Assembly: GCA_949487015.1 (NCBI GenBank)
Contig: CATAQZ010000145.1
Coordinates: 1-12,104 of the forward strand
DNA: 12,104 bases
Reading direction: 5' to 3'
Origin: Flavobacteriales bacterium UBA4585
GTDB lineage: Bacteria > Bacteroidota > Bacteroidia > Flavobacteriales > Schleiferiaceae
Made by a program: the position numbers and the translations under genes. Positions within the stretch are counted from its first letter, which is position 1, and every line of letters starts with the position of its first letter. Below are positions 7,559 to 12,104 of the stretch, piece after piece. A model generated the notes under the pieces. The model did not search any database. It was given only the letters and a program-made list of their open reading frames with translations, and was not told the origin of the DNA.

Positions 7559-9487
7559 ATGATTACAATCACTTTCCCAGATGGGAACCAACGCAGTTAC
7601 GAATCGGGCACTACAGCCATGGACGTAGCAAAGAGCATCTCTCACGGTCTTGCACGTAATATTCTATCAGGCAGCTTTGACGGTCAAACCATAGAGCTTA
7701 ATAACCCATTGACTACTGATGGTACATTGCAGTTTTTCACATGGAACGATGCCTCGGGGAAAGAAGCGTTTTGGCACAGTTCGGCACACGTTTTAGCGCA
7801 GGCCATTGTGCACTTCTACCCTGATGCGAAATTGACCATAGGACCTGCTATTGAAAAAGGCTTCTATTATGATGTTGACTTTGGCGAAGAAACCATAGGT
7901 GAAAAGGATTTTGAAAAAATTGAGAAGCAAATGCTGGAATTTGCCCGTGCTAAATCGGAATTTAAACTTCGTGCAGTAACAAAGGCAGAGGCGCTTGAAG
8001 CGTATAAGCATAATCCTTACAAAACAGAATTAATATCAAATTTAGAAGACGGTACGATCACCTTTTGTGACCACGCCGACTTCACGGATTTATGTCGCGG
8101 TGGGCACATTCCACATACCGGATATATTAAGGCAGTAAAAATCATGAATGTTGCCGGTGCTTACTGGCGCGGCGATGAGAATAACCCTCAGTTAACTCGT
8201 GTTTATGGCGTTTCATTCCAGAAACAAGGCGAGCTCAAAGAATACCTTGAACTGCTTGAAGAAGCGAAAAAGCGTGACCACAGAAAATTAGGAAAAGAAC
8301 TTGAACTGTTCACGTTTAGTCAACGTGTTGGTGCGGGTCTTCCACTATGGCTTCCTAAGGGAGCTGCACTACGTGAACGCCTAGAAAATTTCTTAAAAAA
8401 AGCACAGAAAAAGGCAGGATACCACGGTGTGATAACGCCGCATATTGGAAATAAAGAGCTTTACGTTTGCTCCGGGCATTACGCCAAATACGGCGCAGAT
8501 AGTTTCCAGCCGATCAATACGCCAGAAGAAGGTGAAGAGTATCTTTTGAAGCCGATGAACTGTCCACACCACTGTGAATTGTATAAGGCTACCCCAAAAT
8601 CTTACAAGGATTTACCCGTGCGCTATGCTGAGTTTGGCACAGTGTACCGCTACGAGCAAAGCGGTGAGCTTCACGGCTTGACGCGCGTTCGTGGGTTCAC
8701 GCAAGATGATGCGCATATTTTCTGTATGCCGGATCAATTAAAAAGCGAATTCAAAAGTGTCATCGACCTTGTGTTGTACATCTTCAAAACGTTAGATTTT
8801 AAAGACTACACGGCGCAAATCAGCTTGAGAGACCCGAACAAACCTGAGAAATACATTGGCTCAGACGAAAATTGGGAGAAGGCAGAGTCAGCGATCATTG
8901 AGGCGGCGGGTGAAAAAGGACTGAACACGGTCGTTGAATACGGCGAAGCAGCTTTCTATGGTCCTAAGCTCGATTTCATGGTAAAAGACGCATTGGGACG
9001 CAGCTGGCAATTGGGAACTATTCAGGTAGATTACAACCTACCGGAACGATTCGAATTGGAATACAAAGGAAGCGATAACGAAAGCCACCGTCCTGTAATG
9101 ATTCACCGTGCGCCATTTGGCTCCATGGAGCGTTTCGTTGCAGTTCTGCTAGAACACTGTGGCGGTAACTTCCCATTGTGGCTTACCCCTGAACAAGTAA
9201 AGATTCTTCCCGTTAGTGAGAAGTACAATGAGTACGCGAAAGAAATAGCTCAATTCCTAGAAATTTCCGATATTCGCGCCCTCGTAGATGACCGTAACGA
9301 AAAGATTGGCAGGAAGATACGTGATGCAGAAGTCACTAAAATTCCTTACATGTTGATCGTTGGCGAGAAAGAAGCGACCAGTGGTGAACTCAGTGTTCGT
9401 CGCCATGGCGAAGGAGATTTGGGCACCATGACTAAAGAAGCATTTGTAGCAAGTATCGAGAAAGAAATCTCGGAACTTATTGATTAA
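7559..9487 (+). CDS. thrS: Threonyl-tRNA synthetase
   Basis: Cytoplasmic class II synthetase that charges tRNA-Thr, 642 residues, the same length as E. coli ThrRS. Domains in order: TGS (about 1-61); the editing domain that removes mischarged serine, with H73/H77 in HSSAHVL and C179/H183 in DLCRGGH; the class II catalytic core (about 240-535); and the anticodon-binding domain (about 540-642). The zinc ligands are C335 (MNCPHHC), H386 (DDAHIFC) and H516 (IHRAPFGSMERF). Motif 2 includes R364 in VYRYEQSGELHGL. Editing and synthetic sites look intact. It starts at ATG 7559 with no obvious Shine-Dalgarno site. It leads the thrS-infC-rpmI-rplT cluster found in many bacteria; infC follows after 27-63 bp depending on the infC start. 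Confidence 0.98.
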   Translation: MITITFPDGNQRSYESGTTAMDVAKSISHGLARNILSGSFDGQTIELNNPLTTDGTLQFFTWNDASGKEAFWHSSAHVLAQAIVHFYPDAKLTIGPAIEKGFYYDVDFGEETIGEKDFEKIEKQMLEFARAKSEFKLRAVTKAEALEAYKHNPYKTELISNLEDGTITFCDHADFTDLCRGGHIPHTGYIKAVKIMNVAGAYWRGDENNPQLTRVYGVSFQKQGELKEYLELLEEAKKRDHRKLGKELELFTFSQRVGAGLPLWLPKGAALRERLENFLKKAQKKAGYHGVITPHIGNKELYVCSGHYAKYGADSFQPINTPEEGEEYLLKPMNCPHHCELYKATPKSYKDLPVRYAEFGTVYRYEQSGELHGLTRVRGFTQDDAHIFCMPDQLKSEFKSVIDLVLYIFKTLDFKDYTAQISLRDPNKPEKYIGSDENWEKAESAIIEAAGEKGLNTVVEYGEAAFYGPKLDFMVKDALGRSWQLGTIQVDYNLPERFELEYKGSDNESHRPVMIHRAPFGSMERFVAVLLEHCGGNFPLWLTPEQVKILPVSEKYNEYAKEIAQFLEISDIRALVDDRNEKIGRKIRDAEVTKIPYMLIVGEKEATSGELSVRRHGEGDLGTMTKEAFVASIEKEISELID

Positions 9488-9550
9488 TAGAAGTTTAACT
9501 AAAAACAAAAGACCCTGAGAAAAGGCAAAAGAAAGCAGCCAAAAGAGAAA

Positions 9551-10057
9551 TTGGCCGCAAACCACCGCATCAACGACCGAATTAGAGTACCTAAAATTCG
9601 TCTCGTTGGAGAAAATGTAGAACCTGGAGTTTATGAAACTCGCCAAGCGTTACGCATGGCAGATGATTTGGATTTGGATTTGGTTGAAATTTCGCCAAAG
9701 GCAGACCCGCCAGTTTGTAAAATCATTGACTACAGCAAATTCATGTACGATCAACGCAAGAAACAAAAGGAACTTGCGTCGAAGGCTGTTAAGGTGGTCA
9801 TTAAGGAAATACGATTTGGCCCAAATACCTCAGATCACGATTACGACTTCAAGAAAAAGCATGCTATCGAGTTTTTGAAAGCAGGCAATAAGGTGAAAGC
9901 CTTTGTTTTCTTCCGCGGTCGTTCTATCGTATTTAAGGACAAAGGTGAAATCTTATTGCTGCGCTTAGCTCAAGATCTTGAAGAATATGGAAAGGTAGAA
10001 CACATGCCTTCTATGGACGGTAAGAAGATGAACATCACGCTTGCACCTAAAAAATAA
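9551..10057 (+). CDS. infC: Translation initiation factor IF-3 (non-AUG start)
   Basis: IF-3 binds the 30S subunit, checks start-codon and initiator-tRNA pairing, and prevents premature 50S joining. From TTG 9551 the protein is 168 residues. The N-domain begins HRINDRIRVPKIRLVG and runs to DPPVCKIIDYSKFMYDQRKKQKE, followed by a lysine-rich linker and then the C-domain (VVIKEIRFGPNTSDHDYDFKKKHA, VKAFVFFRGRS, EILLLRLAQDLEEYGKVE). There is no in-frame ATG before the conserved core. The frame stays open back to a TAA at 9500-9502, and CTG 9515 would add 12 mostly basic residues (from RKGKRKQPKEK), resembling the basic N-terminal tails of related IF-3 proteins. The start is therefore uncertain between 9515 and 9551. 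It lies between thrS and rpmI, the usual context. Confidence 0.95.
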   Translation: MAANHRINDRIRVPKIRLVGENVEPGVYETRQALRMADDLDLDLVEISPKADPPVCKIIDYSKFMYDQRKKQKELASKAVKVVIKEIRFGPNTSDHDYDFKKKHAIEFLKAGNKVKAFVFFRGRSIVFKDKGEILLLRLAQDLEEYGKVEHMPSMDGKKMNITLAPKK

Positions 10058-10085
10058 GTCACTCCAATCAAAATAAAGTTAGATC

Positions 10086-10283
10086 ATGCCAAAGATGAAA
10101 ACCAAATCCAGTGCAAAGAAGCGTTTCAAGCTGACAGGTTCTGGTAAGATCAAAAGAAAACACGCTTTCAAGTCACACATTTTGACGAAGAAAGCAACCG
10201 ACCAGAAACGTCGTTTGACAAAATCTGGTCTTGTAGCTGATGCTGATGTTGCAAACATCAAGAATCAGCTTGGAATGAAATAA
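10086..10283 (+). CDS. rpmI: Large-subunit ribosomal protein L35 (bL35)
   Basis: Small 50S subunit protein of 65 residues, highly basic, with the canonical start MPKMKTKSSAKKRFKLTGSG and a KIKRKHAFKSHILTKK core followed by KRRLTKSGLV. Length and sequence are typical for the family and I see nothing truncated. It starts at ATG 10086, 28 bp after infC, with no strong Shine-Dalgarno site, and is followed by an unusually roomy 86-nt gap before rplT. The infC-rpmI-rplT order is the classic one and confirms the assignment. Confidence 0.98.
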   Translation: MPKMKTKSSAKKRFKLTGSGKIKRKHAFKSHILTKKATDQKRRLTKSGLVADADVANIKNQLGMK

Positions 10284-10313
10284 TTCCTTTGAGTTAATTA
10301 ATAACCCTGTGCT

Positions 10314-10349
10314 GGGTAACTAAACCTTCTTGAGACAGTAGAAGTACCT
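10314..10349 (+). promoter_or_regulatory. Candidate structured leader of rplT (possible L20 autoregulatory site)
   Basis: The rpmI-rplT gap can fold into a bulged hairpin. Outer stem 10314-10318 (GGGTA) pairs with 10345-10349 (TACCT), including one G-U pair. Inner stem 10326-10330 (CTTCT) pairs with 10340-10344 (AGAAG) around a 9-nt loop. The 3' strand is continuous, while the 5' strand carries a 7-nt A-rich bulge (ACTAAAC). A second hairpin, ACCC 10304-10307 with GGGT 10314-10317, would compete for the same G residues. L20 represses its own operon in E. coli and B. subtilis by binding an mRNA mimic of its 23S rRNA site. Function here is inferred from position and fold only. Confidence 0.35.
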
Positions 10350-10369
10350 CTCGCAAAAAATTAAAAATT

Positions 10370-10714
10370 ATGCCACGTTCAGTAAACTCTGTTGCCTCGA
10401 GAGAGCGCAGAAAAAAATTGATGAAACACGCCAAAGGATACTTTGGACGTCGTAAAAATGTTTGGACTGTTGCTAAGAATGCTGTTGAGAAAGGTCTCAC
10501 GTATGCTTACCGCGACCGTAAGAACAAAAAACGCACATTCCGCGCATTATGGATTCAGCGTATTAACGCTGGTGCTCGTTTGCACGGAATGTCTTACTCA
10601 CAATTCATGGGTAAGGTGAAAAAAGCGAACATTGAATTGAACCGTAAGGTATTGGCGGATTTAGCCATGAACCACCCGGAAGCGTTCAAAGCGATCGTTG
10701 ATAAGGTGAAGTAA
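10370..10714 (+). CDS. rplT: Large-subunit ribosomal protein L20 (bL20)
   Basis: 50S assembly protein of 114 residues that binds 23S rRNA early in subunit assembly and represses its own operon in several bacteria. The basic N-terminal extension (MPRSVNSVASRERRKKLMKHAKGYFGRRK) is typical, as are YAYRDRKNKKRTFRALWIQRINAGAR and the C-terminal globular part with MSYSQFM and LNRKVLADLA. Length is normal. It starts at ATG 10370 behind a very A-rich stretch (CAAAAAATTAAAAATT), a start context common in Bacteroidota, with no Shine-Dalgarno site. It is the last gene of the thrS cluster and is followed by a strong terminator at 10739. Confidence 0.98.
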   Translation: MPRSVNSVASRERRKKLMKHAKGYFGRRKNVWTVAKNAVEKGLTYAYRDRKNKKRTFRALWIQRINAGARLHGMSYSQFMGKVKKANIELNRKVLADLAMNHPEAFKAIVDKVK

Positions 10715-10738
10715 TAAATCAGATTGGAGACTTAGAAG

Positions 10739-10775
10739 CGCCTCGTTCCTCATGGAACGGGGCGTTTTACTTTTT
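10739..10775 (+). terminator. Intrinsic terminator after rplT
   Basis: An 11-bp stem (10739-10749 with 10754-10764, one T-G wobble, loop TCAT) is followed by TTTTACTTTTT, a standard rho-independent terminator for the thrS-infC-rpmI-rplT cluster. The T tract runs into the last codons of the convergent ABC gene, whose stop lies at 10767-10769. On the minus strand the stem follows that stop by 2 nt but has no comparable T tract, so it would act at best weakly for the ABC gene. Confidence 0.9.
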
Positions 10776-11666
10776 AAGCAATCGATGATTTTGATATTGA
10801 TAGACAAGAATGGGGCCTGAAGGTGTTTCCATACGGTCTAAAACCTCGGCATCTAGCGCAGGCAGGTCATGCGCATACAACCATTTCACATCCTGTTCTT
10901 CGCGCCATGGACCGGGAATGTGTAAATCCACAGGTACCACATTGATGTAGTCAAACAACCCCGCAATCTCGAAATGAGCGGGCTCTGCGATAATGGCGTT
11001 CGGTGTACCTGACTGCACTAATTTTCCTTCACGAATGACCCAAAGTGTATCCGCGACAAGTAATGCATCTGCAGGATCGTGTAAAACCAACAATGCTGCA
11101 CTTTGCGAGTGCTTAATCATCGCTTTCATATCCAATAGAATGGCACTCTTCGTTCTAAGGTCTAGTTGCGCTAAACTCTCATCCATTAACAATACGGGAG
11201 GGTCTCCCGCCATCGCTTTCGCAATACTCACTCGTTGGCGTTGTCCGCCACTTAAGGTGCGCGTAATTTGCCCTGCGAATGGGGTTAAATGCATGGATGT
11301 CATTAATTCTTTAATCCGAGCCTCACGCTCCTCTTCATCCATACGTAGGATGTGGTGCGCGATATTCTCTTCAATGGACAACATACTCTGTAAGTCGTCC
11401 AATTGTGGAACCCAGCCCGCCTTCTTTTCGTCCAAAACCAAACGCTTCTTGCGCGTCTCTACCGGAGTTCCATTGATACTAACACTGCCTGATAAAGGCT
11501 CCAATTCCCCTCGAAGTAAGCGCATTAAAGTGCTTTTTCCGGCACCGGAGGGACCGACCATAACCACGATTTCACCAGGCTGTATAGCTGCGCTACCGAA
11601 TTCAAAAATTTCGTCTTCACCGTAAGCGAAACGCAGCGCATCAAATTGAACTAAGGGTGTTTGCAT
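10767..11666 (-). CDS. ABC transporter ATP-binding protein, substrate unknown
   Basis: Single ABC ATPase domain with a short C-terminal extension, 299 residues, which would power a membrane permease at the inner face of the cytoplasmic membrane. All nucleotide-binding motifs are intact: Walker A GPSGAGKS (38-45), Q-loop Q88 in WVPQLDD, signature LSGGQ (138-142), Walker B VLLMDE (158-163) with catalytic E163, D-loop AQLD and H-loop H196 in LVLHDPADAL. The segment after the ATPase domain (IAEPAHFEIAGLFDYINVVP, then about 50 residues) resembles the start of the accessory domain in PotA/FbpC/ThiQ-like importers, but is too short for a confident TOBE call. No permease or binding protein lies alongside, so the substrate cannot be named. 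It starts at ATG 11664-11666, close behind the lpd terminator. Confidence 0.88.
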   Translation of the reverse strand: MQTPLVQFDALRFAYGEDEIFEFGSAAIQPGEIVVMVGPSGAGKSTLMRLLRGELEPLSGSVSINGTPVETRKKRLVLDEKKAGWVPQLDDLQSMLSIEENIAHHILRMDEEEREARIKELMTSMHLTPFAGQITRTLSGGQRQRVSIAKAMAGDPPVLLMDESLAQLDLRTKSAILLDMKAMIKHSQSAALLVLHDPADALLVADTLWVIREGKLVQSGTPNAIIAEPAHFEIAGLFDYINVVPVDLHIPGPWREEQDVKWLYAHDLPALDAEVLDRMETPSGPILVYQYQNHRLLKK

Positions 11667-11678
11667 AAGTCTCTAAAC

Positions 11679-11708
11679 AAAAAAACCGCCCCAAAGTTGG
11701 GGCGGTTT
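11679..11708 (-). terminator. Intrinsic terminator after lpd
   Basis: A perfect inverted repeat pairs 11683-11694 (AAACCGCCCCAA) with 11697-11708 (TTGGGGCGGTTT). Read on the minus strand, the GC-rich stem lies 18 nt after the lpd stop and is followed by a run of seven T residues (11685 down to 11679). This is a strong rho-independent terminator for lpd. The opposite direction has only three T residues, so it works mainly for the minus strand. It separates lpd from the same-strand ABC gene. Confidence 0.93.
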
Positions 11709-11726
11709 CTCGCGTATTCTAATCTT

Positions 11727-12104
11727 TTATAGATGAATCACCTCATCGTACGCCGCAGCCGTCGCCTCCATAAAGGCTTCACTGAGTGTTGGGTGAGGGT
11801 GAACTGTTTTCAGAATTTCATGACCTGTAGTTTCCAACTTGCGTGCAACCACCGCTTCAGCGATCATCTCAGTAACGTTTGCACCGATCATATGTGCACC
11901 TAAAAGCTCTCCGTATTTGGCGTCATAGATGACTTTAATAAAGCCGTCTTTATGACCAGAAGCAGATGCCTTACCAGAAGCCGAGAATGGGAATTTACCC
12001 ACTTTCATTTCATAACCTGCTTCTTTTGCTGCTTTCTCAGTCATACCGACTGAAGCAACTTCAGGAAAACAATAGGTACATCCTGGAATATTTCCGTAGT
12101 CTAG
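11727..12104 (-). CDS. lpd: Dihydrolipoamide dehydrogenase (E3), C-terminal part, cut by window edge
   Basis: The last 125 residues of an E3 flavoprotein disulfide reductase, which reoxidises lipoamide in pyruvate and 2-oxoglutarate dehydrogenase complexes with NAD+. The reading frame stays open to the window edge, so the methionine at 12042-12044 is internal and the gene begins outside. Visible here is the end of the NAD-domain region (IPGCTYCFPEVASVGMTEKAA) and the dimerisation domain (VGKFPFSASGKASASG, GELLGAHMIGANVTEMIAEA). The HPHPTLSE motif supplies the catalytic dyad: the histidine is encoded at 11793-11795 and the glutamate at 11778-11780. The C-terminus AAAYDEVIHL is typical of flavobacterial E3. 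The FAD site and redox disulfide lie outside the window. Mercuric and glutathione reductases are excluded by the dimerisation-domain wording. Confidence 0.95.
   Translation of the reverse strand, partial: LDYGNIPGCTYCFPEVASVGMTEKAAKEAGYEMKVGKFPFSASGKASASGHKDGFIKVIYDAKYGELLGAHMIGANVTEMIAEAVVARKLETTGHEILKTVHPHPTLSEAFMEATAAAYDEVIHL

Noticed and set aside
10993..11625. 210-codon plus-strand open frame opposite the ABC ATPase
   Set aside because: It mirrors the ABC gene, which has all its conserved motifs; the plus-strand translation shows no family resemblance.

Overview
The window comes from a chromosome of a Bacteroidota bacterium, most likely a member of Flavobacteriales. The evidence is protein style: a flavobacterial-type dihydrolipoamide dehydrogenase C-terminus, an outer-membrane TonB-dependent receptor with an N-terminal carboxypeptidase-regulatory-like domain, and a compact isochorismate synthase. 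Shine-Dalgarno sites are weak or absent, starts are A-rich, and one TAnnTTTG box is present. This is mostly a core-genome region. I see no insertion sequence, CRISPR array, prophage gene, tRNA or rRNA, and no gene-free stretch longer than 300 bases.

Layout, left to right. (1) Positions 98-2533 (+) hold a TonB-dependent receptor of the haem/haemoglobin receptor type. (2) Positions 2526-7448 (-) hold a tightly packed five-gene menaquinone operon, transcribed menI-menF-menD-menA-menC, with junctions from a 4-bp overlap to a 7-bp gap. It covers chorismate to isochorismate (MenF), SEPHCHC formation (MenD), o-succinylbenzoate formation (MenC), DHNA-CoA hydrolysis (MenI) and prenylation (MenA). menE, menB and any menH are not here. 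The menC and receptor genes end tail to tail with an 8-bp overlap. (3) Positions 7449-7558 are a divergent intergenic region. (4) Positions 7559-10714 (+) hold the translation cluster thrS-infC-rpmI-rplT, closed by a strong intrinsic terminator. (5) Positions 10767-11666 (-) hold an ABC transporter ATPase with no permease beside it. (6) Positions 11727-12104 (-) hold the 3' end of lpd, with its own strong intrinsic terminator just before the ABC gene.

The most interesting points are regulatory rather than new gene systems. infC has no in-frame AUG before its conserved core and must start at a non-AUG codon (TTG 9551, or CTG 9515 if the basic N-terminal extension is real). The 86-nt gap before rplT can fold into a bulged hairpin that competes with a second hairpin, which makes it a candidate L20 autoregulatory site. 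The ABC gene starts only about 16 nt after the lpd terminator stem, leaving little room for a promoter. I found no convincing undescribed multi-gene system.
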